From Gnetum montanum (taxonomy: Eukaryota; Streptophyta; Gnetopsida; Gnetales; Gnetaceae), in assembly GCA_015680685.1 (NCBI GenBank), contig MNCI01023527.1:5863-69862 (forward strand): DNA of 64,000 nucleotides. The letters are read 5' to 3'. A model generated the notes under the pieces. It made no database searches, was not told where the DNA came from, and worked only from the letters and a program-made list of their open reading frames with translations. The translations under genes and the position numbers were made by a program. Positions 33,350 through 45,517 of this stretch are shown here, one piece after another (within the stretch, counting starts at the first letter, position 1; each line of letters opens with the position of its first letter).

Positions 33350-36300
33350 ATGGAAGATCTGGAGATGGAAATGGGGATCACCATGGCGGCTGGCGGAGAA
33401 GCAGAAGACATGAACTTTCTCATCAACACCACCACCACCAGCAACGACGCCGACGAGAATGGCGACGTCATAGGCGAGCAAATCAGCGTCTGTGATTTCT
33501 CAGAGGAAGGAATCAAGGCCAAGCCGCCACCACCGGAGCCAGAGGAGCTTCTGGATTCTGAGTTCCCGGACACCGAAGATCTGCTGAACGCAGCAGAAAT
33601 CTTTGACTGCGTGAATTTGCCTGCCATTAACGAGCTTCAGCAGCTTCCAGACTGCTCCGCTGCATCCATTTCCTCCAGTTCGGCCTCCGTATCTTCCCCG
33701 TCCAGCTCCTGGATTCCCAAACAAGACCTGGATGCCGCCTCTGGCTACTGTTTCGCTACTGAGCGCCCGGAGGATTCTGCAACTTCAACTTCTCTGGCGG
33801 TCAGAGAAATCCCGGATTCCGACTGCGTCTGCTATGATAACAACGACAAAATCGACCTGCTGGAAGAGCTCAGAAGCCTGGAGCTTCTGGATGGCTCAGA
33901 AGATGTATGGGACATGCCGGATTCCTCATGCCTGCAGGCGGTTCTGCAGGAGGAGCCCTGTGAAGCCGCAGTTGCAGAAGCGCCGGATGGTGATGATGAT
34001 TCTGGCTCCGGCGAAGAACTGCCCATGGTGTTTTTCGAGTGGCTCAAGTCCAACAGAGATTCAATATCTCCGGAAGACCTGCGAAACATCAAGCTCAAAC
34101 GTTCCACCATTGAAACAGCGGCCCAGCACCTGGGAGGTGGCAAAAAAGGTATGCTGCATCTGCTTAAGCTCATTCTCTCCTGGGTCCAAACCTATCATCT
34201 GCAGCGTAAGCGTAAGCTCCGGGAATCTCCGCCATTATCATCTTCTGCATCATCGGCCGGTCCTTTCTGCTACAATTTGAATTTCCCGGTCCTGCTTGAA
34301 TCTGCCAGTTCTTCTCCAGCTCCAGCTTTTGCCTGTAACAACGATCCTAATATCTACGACCCGACTCTTTTGTCCTGCGACCCTGCTGCCCTCCATGCGC
34401 CTAAGTACAGACGGGTTCCCATGGAGGAAGGCCTCCGGGACGCCGGATTTGAGAACCCCAATCAGATTTCTCTGCAGTCCTGTGTTGGGTCAGATCTTTC
34501 TTCGTGGCACATGGCCATGATTGCTGGGAACAGCGCCAGCCCTGGTGGTGTTTCTTCTTCTTCTGGGTTCTGCAACAGTACTGCGGCTGGGAGTTTCATG
34601 AATGGCAGGGTACAGCATCATCATCTGTCTGCGGATTTTATGGGTTTTCGATCTGCAACTCCTGCGGCATCCACCAAGGAAGCCAGGAAGAACAGAATGG
34701 CTCGCCAGAGACGATCCCTGGCGCACCACCATCACAGGCCTTGGCAGTCCTCTTCTTCTACTTGTTCCAGTCCTGCGGCTTTAGCAGTTGCTGTTTCCAC
34801 CGCTATGAATCCTCACAATCCCTCGCCTGAAACCATCGCTGCTAATGGTGGGTTCCCCATCATGCAGCAGCACTTCTCACAACGACAAACAGCTTTCATG
34901 CCATCTGATCGACGTCAGGTTCTCTACCAAATCTTTCCCACAATTGTTTCTTTATTTATTTTTCCTTTTGTTTCCTGATTTCGTGGTCTTTCTTCAGTGC
35001 AAGTCGGTACTCAGAATCTGCCTGGTTTATTATAATTATGTTTTGAGTGTAGTACTGTGATGTGACTGGTCTTAGGGCTGGAAGCCTGAGAAGAATTTGA
35101 AGTTTCTTCTCCAGAAGGTCTTGAAACAAAGCGATGTTGGTAATCTGGGAAGAATTGTGCTGCCGAAGGTTAGAGTTCAGTATTCCATATGTGCCTGAAA
35201 TTCTTTGTATGTTACCGCCTGAAATCGTACTTTACTAGATTCATTAACAGTTGTGTAAGAAACGACATGATGAATACATATGTTATGCTCAGTTCCTTGG
35301 GTTTGACATGGATTCGCGTTCTGTTCAGGATTCTGGTAAATAGTTTTGTATTAACTTCAAGTGGGTTCTGTTCCTGTATCTGCAGAAAGAGGCTGAGGCA
35401 GAATTACCCAAGCTAGAAGCCAGGGACGGTATACCCATCACAATGGAGGACATGACCACCTCCAGAGTCTGGAGCATGCGCTACAGGTACGCCAATTTTC
35501 CCCCCAAAAAGTCTTTACCCCACGCTCAGAAACTGCAAAGAGATATGCAGATGCCCAGAAGTTGCTGTTTTTCTGGTATGGGTCTCTTCACTCTCCTCAG
35601 ATGTTTGAATATGAATTTGGATGTCAGGTTTTGGCCGAACAACAAGAGCCGAATGTACTTGTTGGAAAATACAGGTACGTTTGATATTTATATTCAACAC
35701 TGAGAAAGAGCTTCTCTAGCCTAGTGGTGTGTTGCTTGCGTGATTCTGAACATGTCTGTATTCGCAGAGACAGACACCGAGTTTTTCATGTTTTTTGTTT
35801 GTTTGTTTTGCACAGCCTGGACGTAATCAAATCCCAGTTTCAGTTTCAATATACGTATGACATTAATAGAAACCAAATGCTAAACTGCGCAGGTGATTTC
35901 GTGAGGTCCAACAACCTGCAGGAGGGCGACTTCATTGTCATTTTCCTGGACACCAAGACTGGAAAATATGTAAGTGTCACCAAGCCAACACAGCAGAGGA
36001 GCCCACACTCTATTTTTCTCTTCCATTCCGATTCTCTTCCCATATTCCGCAGCGGTATGTAGGAAATCCTGTTGGCCGCCCCCCGCCCAATGAATGGATA
36101 GTAAGCAGCATCTGCAGTGCAATCTCTCGCTTCTAAATTTAGAAAACTGATGCTTTTCTGATGCTTTTCTTCCTCGGCAGATGATCCGTGGCGTCAAGGT
36201 TCCACGATCGGATGCAACAGCAGTAGCAACAACAACAACAACAAATTACAGTAACAACAACACCAACAGCAGCAACAAAAGCATAAGCAGTAACCACAAC

Positions 36301-36774
36301 AGCAACAGCAGCAGTAGCAACGTCATCTGCAATAGCAACAGCAGCGGCAGAGCTTTTTCCAGGCTGCCAAATGTTGCACCATCAAAGGTGGCCAAGGCAA
36401 ACCCCAGTTATGGGGCCTCCACGACGCAACAAAGCCGCCATGCAATTGCGCCCATGCCTGCTACTGCACCTGCACCTGCTGCTGCTGCTACTGCTCTTTC
36501 TGTTTTTGCAGACGCATCCTCGGCATCTGGCAGCCATTTTCACCTTTCTTGCAATTCGTCCATTGTTGATCCATTTTTCACAGACAGTAGTTTACAGACC
36601 CAGTCCCAGTCCGATCCTGCAGTTTCTTCGCCCCAAACCCATGATGATTCTGTAGGGCTAGAGAGGTTTCCCAGCATTGAGAGTGAGGATCTCACAATCC
36701 AGGAAATCATGGATCTCGTTGATTCTCCTGAGGATGATGATGATGATAAGGAGCTCCAGGCAGAAACCCCATAA
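33350..36774 (+). CDS. ABI3: ABI3/VP1-type B3-domain transcription factor (six exons)
   Basis: Exons by GT-AG splicing: 33350-34918, 35076-35168, 35386-35486, 35628-35674, 35893-35969, 36181-36774, giving 826 aa, a normal length for the family. The start is the first ATG of the frame (MEDLEMEMG); the frame extends upstream only through non-ATG codons. The N-terminal part is acidic. B1 is at about 224-288 ([20 protein letters not shown] ... [13 protein letters not shown]), B2 at about 441-457 ([13 protein letters not shown]), B3 at 524-640 ([66 protein letters not shown]). The C-terminal part is Asn/Ser-rich. In this family B3 binds RY/Sph (CATGCA) sites, B1 contacts bZIP partners such as ABI5, and B2 aids DNA binding and nuclear entry. 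The protein drives seed maturation, dormancy and ABA responses. All exons stay in frame, so the gene appears intact. Confidence 0.96.
36227..36330 (+). repeat. (ACA)n/(AGC)n coding microsatellite in the last exon
   Basis: Runs of AAC, ACA and AGC triplets encode an Asn/Ser/Thr-rich stretch after the B3 domain. A second coding triplet run, GCTGCTGCTGCTACTGCT, lies at about 36478-36495. Such triplet runs vary in length between alleles, and they stay in frame here. Confidence 0.8.
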
Positions 36775-38450
36775 ATCCAGAACCCTGAGTCTAATCTTGA
36801 CGATGGTTTGCCCGCTGCTGCTTACAATTTGAGCCTGCTGCCTTGTACAGAAAGGGCCCTGCGTGTTTGTGTTTTGTGTGTTGTTTTTTTGGGTCCGGAA
36901 TCATATATATATACATAGTACCGTAAATTTGGGCTGGAAATTTTTTGGCGCCTCTGCTGTTGTCCAAGTGTAAAAACCTGATCCTTGCTAGTCCTGCTAC
37001 CCGCCGATTCTGAGGCGGCTTCCACGGCAATGTTTTGTATGATTGTAAAAATGAACAATGAATGACTCACTATGAATGTATTCCAATGGTGATGAGGATA
37101 TGGACATGATTCCTTTATAAATTGAAGAATTAAAATGAAGAATGAATGGATGGAATGTATTCCAATGACAATGATGATGGTCATGAAAATATGAAAGATC
37201 ATATCGTCGAATGGATGCTTATATTGATCAGTTTCCTTTATTGTGATGTATCAGTCAGTTTTGTGGGCTGTTTGTTGGTGTTGTTGGCAAAATTGTTGAA
37301 AAGCTTTGAAATCGCTAAAGCATTCAACAGGGTAACGTGAAAAACCAAGCCATGTAGAGGACCGTTCTCGCCACCTGGCAGGTCTTACCTCTGGGCATTC
37401 AATACTTCTTGTTAAATCGTAACTGCACATTCATAATTTAAAAAGGAAGAAATCCCTGAACTTATCCGCTTCTTGAATTCAAATATCTAAATAACGCCCA
37501 TCATTTTTCAAATCTAAATTCCAAAGTTTCAGAGCCCAGAACCCAAGCAAGAAAAGAGGAAAAACAGAACGGCAAAACAGGTAACCAGATTATGAAGTTA
37601 AGTCGAGAGCCACGTGGCTACATTTATAAAAAAAAATTCTGTTAACTCAAAGAGGAAATTTGAAAGTTAAGACACTAAAAATTTCGCATGGTAGGAAGTT
37701 TGAAACTAATACAACATGAGCCACTCATTCCATTCTCTCTTATATTCATCATCATCGTCCTGGCCTTGATTTTTTGCACTACATGTATTATTCAAGAGAA
37801 CTAATCTTTTTGAAAAAAATTGCACATCTATGCACCGTATCTTGGTAAATTTATTTTTCTTTGGGCGAAATTTCATCATATCTTCCAAAACATTGTGTAC
37901 AAAACCATCCAATCATTCCTGAATCCGGCGGCGGCACTGAACATTCTAATTTCTGCTACTGTTGGGCATCGCAGATGCAAGTAAGCACGGGCAGATCCGA
38001 AAATTTGAACGAGAGAGCGACGGGTGGAGCACCAGGAAGCAAACAAGAGCAAAACGGGGGATTCATGTCGAGATTCAATGCGTGAGCAGGCTGGCTGCCT
38101 GGCAATGGCATTTAGCGAATCAGCAGAGAATCGTTCGTTTGCACTCTGAAAAAGTGGAAAATCCATTCATCTGATGTCAGCCCTAACAAGGCACGTATCA
38201 AGTGTCACCTGAACATTCATGCACACGTCCATTCCTGATACGTCCTCCTTTAGTGATACACACGCACCTCAACCTTTTCGGTGTCTTGCTGCTGCTGCTG
38301 CTTGCTCCTTCTCGGACTTATGTTACTTTGTGTGCTTCAAGGTGGCAAATAGTTCTGCCAGGTGTTCTCTGTCTATTCAAGAGAGCATTGCTGGAATTTG
38401 ACGTGCATGATCGGATTATTGGGTTTGAACATGTAAGTTTGAAGTTCTGA
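36775..38450 (+). other. 3' flank of the ABI3-type gene, low-copy, no gene recognised
   Basis: Holds the presumed 3' UTR. A TATATATATA run sits at about 36904-36914 and direct repeats of GGAATGTATTCCAATG-type sequence at 37073-37088 and 37151-37167. A palindromic G-box, GCCACGTGGC, is at 37609-37618. Open frames around 37860-38450 have no recognisable domain; a (CTG)n run occurs at 38287-38302. Confidence 0.4.
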
Positions 38451-40389
38451 ATTTTTTGGTTTTAACATGGGTTAACACTCTGAAAATGTACGAATTTTTC
38501 AGTATTGTAATATAATCTGTAAGTTATGTTTTAAAGTAAAAGAGGCCTCGTAGTTAGGATAATAACACGGTCTTGGCATAATTCATGGTAATCAGTTTAT
38601 CACAAGCTGTAAGTCTGAATATTAACCATTGTTTGGTCTTTTAATGGAAAAAAGAATACAGGAGCTTAGAACTCGTTACCTGAAACTGTAATTCAATTTT
38701 ACTTTAGATTCTAATGATGTTGCAAACAGGAAGCATACATATAAATTGTACAATTATAAAACATCTTCAAAAGTTTTCTAGTTTTAATGATTATTTAGAA
38801 AAGTTAATAGACAATATGTAAAATACTAATGTAATGTACGTAAGATTACATTATAAGGTTTTGGACATATCTCTGGAGAGTAGGACGCACACCCCCCAAA
38901 GAAATTCTCTTGGAATACAACATTGTGCAAATAAACTACCTGGTGGTTCTATACATATACATCGTGGGACATTTTCTTACACATTGGTTAAATGCACAGA
39001 CACATCTATTAAAAAGCTAAAAGCTAAATCTATTTCTAAGGCAAGAATGTTTAGATATTCCAAGCTTGGACACGAGCTTGATTCTAAGATTGTTTGGTTG
39101 CTCCGCCTCAGTCAAGTCCTTGCCACGCAACATATTGCCATGCACTGACATTGGAAAGTTGTGTTATGAGAAAGAGGTAAATAAATATATAAATGTAGGC
39201 TTGTTGCAGAAATGCATGGTTTGAAGCGTATTCTGTGCAGCAGTGACAGTAGAGAGTTGACAGTCCTTAATCATATGCCCAGCCTTTGGACCTGCCACCT
39301 GCTGCTGCTGCTGCTTCTTAATCTAAACTCTGGTCGTTTTTCACAGCCCAAAACGCAGAAAACCGAGCGTTTGTTGTTGAAGGCCATGCCTCTTTGGGTT
39401 TTTTAATTTGGTTGTTTGCACATTAAGTTTAAGGGGCCACGTGCTAAGGGAATTGAATTCTCCTTTACCACCTAAATGAACTATCAATTGGTTGTCTTAT
39501 TTGATGTGACGGGGGTTCCTTCGTTCTGACAGGGTTCGTATATATTTAGATATGTACTAGGACTGCCAAAGGTCTCATGGAGGAGTCAGTCAAGCATTTC
39601 TAGAACCATAATCTGTCACATTTGCATGTGGTATTTGTACAATATGCAGGTCCGTTACATATTTAAATTTATGAATATGACGTTTCAGAAATAATAGTTA
39701 TTTAGTATTGATAAACATGATACACACGAAAACTTCACAAGGGATGTTATTTAGTAATGAAGTAGTCATTTTACAAAATATATAATATATAACATATATC
39801 TTGCGTTATCATGGAGTCTAACTTTTTCTTTCCGGTTTTAGCATGTTAACATTATTTAATGTGTCTATCTAGAAATCTAGTTAAATGGCTTAAAAGCTAA
39901 ATTAACATATTGTGTATTATTAAATTTTTTAAAATAGATACTTATCACATTTTGTACTTTTATATTCAAATATAAAGATTTGTTTTATTTGTAATATTTG
40001 GTTAGTTCATTGCTTAATAAGGATTTGTAAGAGTGAGTTGCTAAGGCACACTTGAAGCATGGTTATATTTCATTAGTTATACTTCTAGTCAAATTATTTC
40101 AAGTTCAATATTCCTTTCCCCTTTTACAATTTTTCAAAAATGTGGATGGAACTTCATATTTTAGTGTACCTTTTTAAAAATCTACTATTACTAATGAAAA
40201 GAAACATATCAAGTAGAAACAAGTATAATTAACAGACATCAAAAGAGATTTGAAATAGTTTTGAAAAATACAAACATTACAAGAAATAGCTCAAACACCT
40301 CTAGAGAGAAAAATGACTTCGAAATCCTTTAGAAGTCAACAAAAGTATTTCTACGATTTCATGCCTTAAGAAAGAAATGAGGTTTAGGG
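38451..40389. other. AT-rich intergenic DNA, nothing recognised
   Basis: No domain-bearing frame. A second (CTG)n run occurs at 39299-39314, about 1 kb from the first. The plus-strand frame at 38834-39148 shows no family resemblance. Confidence 0.45.
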
Positions 40390-40433
40390 TTTACGCAGCC
40401 CTGTCAACGTATCGACTTAATGACACTTCATCA

Positions 40434-42283
40434 TACCCCCATGACTGAGTAAAAACTCATCCTCGAGTCAAAGTGAGGAACAAGCTCAATTGAATACACA
40501 GTGGATAGGTATGGGATTATTGACTAACTAGAAATTTATTCATGCTGTAGTGGAGAATTAAACAAAATTTGGACACAGACACAAAAGACAAAACTTGTGG
40601 AACTCATGGGGTTCCCGATAGCGGTGGCTTCTCCATGGGTGCCTTTCCTTTGTCCTGTGCATCAGGCTTCTGAGATAGATACCGTTGAAGAAGCACCTGA
40701 CGTTTCTCCTCTTCTATTTGAAGATTATGAGCTGTCCATGCTGATGTTCCAATGTTTGATGGAGTCGGCACTTTTCATAGACACGACAGCTGCGGGAACA
40801 CTTAATTGGCCTTGATATGCCATGTTGCAAATAGTCGTTGTTCCTCTTCATAGGCTCGAGCCTTGACCTCTGCCTCCCCCAGGTTGTTCAGTTGCACCTT
40901 GCGAAGGTCCTCCTTGTTGTCTTCTTTTAGGGGCCATTTATAATCACACAAAGATCAATTGTTAGTAAGGCTATTGAAAAAAGTTCAATGATGTCATACC
41001 TTACTCATTGCCTTTAATAAATGATGAATTCTTTACTTAGTGTGATTTTAGAGTTAGAGATTTTTCAAGGAAGTTACCCTAAAAGTTTAATGTCAGACCT
41101 AGTTTTGAGGAATGTTGGATAAAATGATGACAAAGGAAAGAATAGATTTGGCAATGAAGTACTCGGAGGGTATAAGATGATGTGGTGGCTTGCAACAAGT
41201 ACAAATTACAAAAGTTATGCAAGTGGGTCCTCCCCAAAGCAAGTTCCAGCCTATATGCCCTTGCGTAACCACACCTTAAGATGTTCGTAGGCATTAGAAG
41301 GGTTAAATGTAATCTATACCAATGCAACAAAACACACACATGTTAATACCACTGATGATGAGGTAGGAATTCAACACTATACAAGACACAAGTCAAAAAT
41401 ACATGAACAGCGAGATGGAATGAATCAGAGAAAGGATTGTAGAGATTGGGACATGAGGTACTAACTCAGGGCACAATGAATCCTACGTGTAAAGCATGAT
41501 TAACGTGTCATTAACCCGTTGTTCCAAGATCAGGACCAAGTCCATTCCTCTAATCAGTGACATCGAATTGTTTCATCCCATGATGAACAACTACGAGAGT
41601 ACCATAACAACAAGGCATACGATCACTTGAAGTTTTGTTCAAGGGAGGAGTTATTTTTGTTTTGTGGCACTTCCTTTTTCTTTTGCTTTTTCTCTTTCTT
41701 TCTTTTTTTTTTCACTTCACTGAATCTAGAGAAATCGCCAACCTTCAGGCATGGGTGCATGTCTTTCCAGTGGGACCCCCTAGAACAGTATTTGATTTTT
41801 GAGTGCCCTTTTGATTACTCTTACTCCCATTTTTCATTAGATCTACAAGGATCTTAGTACAACCACGTTACATGATAACTCCCACAGACATCACCAAAGA
41901 GAATCCGCAAGTCCCCTTGATGTCACACCCTAATCATTCCCTCTTGATCCATCATTCTTCATTCTAGGCACAATGAACAAAAAATTAATTTAAGTCTTAA
42001 TGATGTCAAGAATAGCATTGTACCCTCGAATAGAACCTTTTATTTGTAGAATGGATGAGTGGGTGTAATGGGCTCACTATCCAAATAATTGACCACTCGA
42101 GACTTGATAACATAGAACACACCTCAATCAATGAGCCACATGAGTGTTTTATTCGTGGATGAGATTACTCAGATAAGAAGATAAAAAGACAAAAAGATAA
42201 AACAATAAATTAAAAGGTGAAAAACTGGAAAACAAAAAGTTGAAAAATTAAAGAAACAGAAAATATTTATTAATTCTGTGATG
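40434..42283 (-). other. Non-coding interior of element C
   Basis: Begins with the conserved TACCCCCATGACTGAGT next to the LTR remnant. It contains the shared block at 41221-41275. Open frames at 40597-40815 (+), 41079-41339 (-) and 41627-41857 (+) show no domain and are not supported as genes. Confidence 0.55.
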
Positions 42284-44324
42284 TTAGAATGGAGGATAGC
42301 CCCCATAACTAAATGGCTGAGCATGGCTAGAATTAATAAATGGAAGGTTGGGATCCTTGCATGTTGAAAATATTGGAACCCATTCATACTTACCCCATTG
42401 GGGTTCACACACTTGATTAGAGTTGACATAGTGGGGCAAGTTATAAGATGTGATTAATTTATAAGGAGTTGACCCACTATGGTACTTGCGACCATAAGAT
42501 GGTATGCAAGGATCAACATGTCTCCCCATGTGGCAATATTCACTGGGCCCTATGGTTGTTGGAGTATTGAGTGGTGGCCTTGATAAGGTATCATGAGGCA
42601 TTATGTTCGAAGAGGAAGATGCACCACAATGTTGGATTTGTACTGAGTTGGCAGATGCAATGGTTTCTGAACCGTGGTATCCCTTTCGATGGTCACGTCT
42701 AAAGAAGGGACGCCTTTGATGTTTTGAGGGACCTCCACTACTATTGATAGTAGCAGCACAAGTAACGTTTGTTGGTTGGTGCTGTGGTGCAAAATCTTCT
42801 GGCATAGCTGGCGGTGATGTAGAAGGGGGTGAAGTATGAGAATATTGAGGTTGAGGAGAAGTGTAAGGCACATGAGGTGGTGATCTTGTTGGAGAGGACA
42901 TGGGTGGATAGTGCTCAGGAGAATGATAACGATGAGGCAAGGTAGAGGATGCTGATCCCGTTGGAGAAACAAGGTGTTGAACATAATAAGAATTTGGTGC
43001 TGCGACATATGAAGGGTATGGTCTAGTTAGCAGTGGCCTCCCCCACAACTAAGGTTTTTGCCACTGTGGTTGGACATAGTATTTTTGTACGAACTCTAGA
43101 TGTAACATTCCTCCCCAATGCTCATGTAAATGTGACAAGATTGGACATTGACCTTTGGGGTGATTGTACAAGAAAATATTACATTGATATGTATGATTGG
43201 CAGTTGAGTTCTTATCCTTATTCTCTTCTACCCTTTGTTTCGATTGTCGCGTGGTGTCCTATCCTGTTTCTTGATTTGGCATAGTTTTTCCTCTAATAAT
43301 GTTGGCATATTCTCCACACCTTTCATGTACCCAGTCTATCATCTTATTGATCTTTGCCTCAATTTCATCTAGTGATTGTAGGATTGGCAAAGATGATTCC
43401 ACCTCCTCGAAGTGAGTTGATTTCTCCTCTTCATGATCATGGACCCTTGTTGAGTTAAGATTTTCGTCCTGTTGAGAAATTTCAACATTCTCCCATCTCG
43501 CTATTTCTCCGTCTTCTTTTGCTATCTGCTTAATAAGGTATTGGAGTTGATGGGTTCGTAGCTCATATAGTTGACCTTGGGCGTACATCCCTAGGGTCTC
43601 CCTTGTTTCATTACGGAGCCCATCTATGATATCGTATATTAGCCTTTCCTTGGAGAACCCATGGCCTGGGAAGTTTTTTAACAGTGCATAATATCTTTCT
43701 AAGGCCGTGTCAAAGGGTTCATGTTGTGCTTGTTTCCATTCTTGGATTTGTCTCTTCAAGGCTGACACTCTTGCATAGGTTTGATATCTTTCATTGAAAA
43801 GTTCTACCATTGTTGGCCAACATCGAATTGATTTCAGTTTTAATGACCTATACCATACTTTTTCTTGTCCAACGAGTGTCAGAGGAACGAGCTAAAGTTT
43901 TTGCCACCCATTATCAATGTTGTTCCATGTACAGGCATCATAGAAGGCTTGTAAATGTTGTTGCGGATCTGAATCATAGCCTCCTGAAAAATTGGGAAAG
44001 TTGTTTAAATCAAGCACCAATAGATAACTTTCCTTACGATGCCTGTGGGCTATTTGAACAGCCTCTTGTATTTTTGTTAAACTTGTAGTGGCCAGTAGGG
44101 GTTCATCGTCATCCAGTAAGTTATGCTTTCATGCGTTGGGACGATGTTGTCTTTGTTTGTGTTTCTAAGAAATCCCCACCTTGGGTTGCGTACTCCAATC
44201 TTCATTGTTATAATATTCGTTGGTTCTCCACCTTATGGACAACCCAATATAATGTTGTTGCGTTGGTTCTCCAATGAATTGCCTCACTAGATGTGGCATT
44301 ATTATAGTCTTGTAGGAGAGACAT
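42284..44324 (-). pseudogene. Athila-like gag of element C, nearly complete
   Basis: Read leftward from ATG at 44324 (MSLLQDYNNATSS). The capsid part reads FPNFSGGYDSDPQQHLQAFY, DACTWNNID, LTLVGQEKVWYRSLKLKSI, MVELFNERYQTYARV, ALERYYALLKNFPGHGF and LQYLIKQIAKED. This is the PF03732-type retrotransposon gag order, with the FPGHGF motif resembling the PHHGF of Athila gags. Open pieces are 43259-43810 and 42284-43048. Between them the knuckle reads CNIFLYNHPKGQC, with the second Cys lost, and a stop precedes LWGRP. The 254-codon Pro/Ser/Tyr-rich tail is uninterrupted to its natural stop. Confidence 0.82.
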
Positions 44325-44448
44325 GGTTGTAAATTTGTGTGCGATTTGATATGTGACTTTTTTTATAATTATTTCTCTAAAAGATATATTGTCAAGGCTT
44401 TGTTACAACGATCTTGTATGATGTAACTAATCTAAATAACTAGCACCA

Positions 44449-44466
44449 TCCCCGACAACGGTGCCA
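44449..44466 (-). other. Primer-binding site of element C (tRNA-Asp type)
   Basis: The element strand reads TGGCACCGTTGTCGGGGA, two transitions from TGGCGCCGTTGCCGGGGA, the best match of the three copies in the window. Confidence 0.85.
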
Positions 44467-44467
44467 A

Positions 44468-45313
44468 CGATGGACGGCTAGGTACCCCTACGCCCAACCA
44501 TACGAATATGAGTGTTCACGCACGATTCGGTCGAACTCCACAGATAGGCTAGTTGTGGTATTTAGATAGTTACACGTTGATCATAGTTCATTATCTTTCC
44601 ACCTAGACTAGTATTACTTTGTCACGTATGGTTTAGTCCAGAGTGAGACGTAGGATGTGATCCTAAACTAATGCTACTCCTAGAGAGAATGGAAGATAAT
44701 ATTAATTAAACTAATGAGCAATAGGAAATGAGTCTAAACTAACCTAAGTGCGATGAGCATCCATTCCTTAATCATTCGTACACATCTTGGACCTCATGCA
44801 CGACTACTACTGGGATTACCAAGCGTAGATCCTAGGTACGCTACTGGGTTACCAAGTAGTCACACTTAAATGCTCGTGATTAAGTCGTACTCATTCCACA
44901 TTTAACAACAAGAATAGTACATGATGATAAATAAATATTAACTAAGAAAGCAATAAATAACAAAAATAATTAACAATTAAACTAAGTGAATGTTGCAATG
45001 ATGAAGTAATCTCGATCTTTATTTTCGGTCATGTGTGCGTCCAAGTACGTCACACTCGAATAAAGGTGACGTACAATTACAAGCATCACACTGCGTGCAT
45101 GCACTGGGAAAATAATCTAACTCCTATGGAAAAAAAATGAAAGAGTCTAGCTACAAATGACAAAAGGATTCCTAAATGAGGCGGAGGACCCTCTTATTTA
45201 TAGGCTGGGATAGGTGGCTGCGTAAACGGGGCCCCGTCGACGCAGGAAGGCTGCGTCCACACGGCCACGTATACGCGGCCCCGTCAATGCATCGACTTAA
45301 TGACACTTCATCC
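44468..45313 (-). repeat. 5' LTR of element C (about 846 bp)
   Basis: Outer part similar to the LTRs of A and B (GGTACCCCTAC, CCAACCATACGAA, ACTGGGATTACCA, TTAAGTCGTACTCAT). The promoter end differs: GC-rich self-complementary words (ACGGGGCCCCGTCGACGC and CGTATACGCGGCCCCGTC, 45216-45285) replace the GATATC blocks. A TATA box lies at about 45197-45204 (reverse complement of TATTTATA). Terminal bases are mutated (CGATGG at the left edge, TCATCC at the right edge). Confidence 0.82.
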
Positions 45314-45517
45314 TATGTGGTAGGTGCTTTCATATTTATAGATTTTAGATGATAGAGCAACAACGCATATGTGTTATGTATTAACAAGGATGCATTAACG
45401 CATCCTCATCGACACATATGCATCAACACATCTAAGATGCATTGACAAGGATGCATTGACGAGGCCTCATCAATGAGGATGCATCGATGAAGTTACCGAA
45501 CATAAGGTGCTTCATCA
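45314..45517 (-). repeat. 3' LTR remnant of element D
   Basis: Holds GTAGGTGCTTTCATATTTATAG (TATA box on the minus strand) and repeated ATGCAT/GATGCATTGAC words ending CTTCATCA. It starts exactly where element C ends. Confidence 0.75.

Larger units (their letters stand above)
40390..45313 (-). mobile_element. Element C: gag-type LTR retrotransposon with truncated 3' LTR
   Basis: The right, 5' LTR (44468-45313) is complete. The left, 3' LTR survives only as about 44 bases (40390-40433), matching the last bases of the right LTR (ATCGACTTAATGACACTTCATC). The interior carries the best-preserved gag of the family (42284-44324, minus) and a non-coding region with the GTGGGTCCTCCCCAAAGCAA block at 41223. 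No pol was found. Its right end directly abuts the U3 part of element D, so it probably inserted into that LTR and later lost its left flank. Confidence 0.82.

Noticed and set aside
33732-34280. 182-codon frame inside exon 1 of the ABI3-type gene
   Set aside because: Alternative-frame shadow of the B1-containing exon; no domain of its own.
37860-38450. Cluster of short frames downstream of ABI3 as a possible second gene
   Set aside because: Frames overlap on both strands, lack domains and contain a (CTG)n run; no exon structure could be supported.
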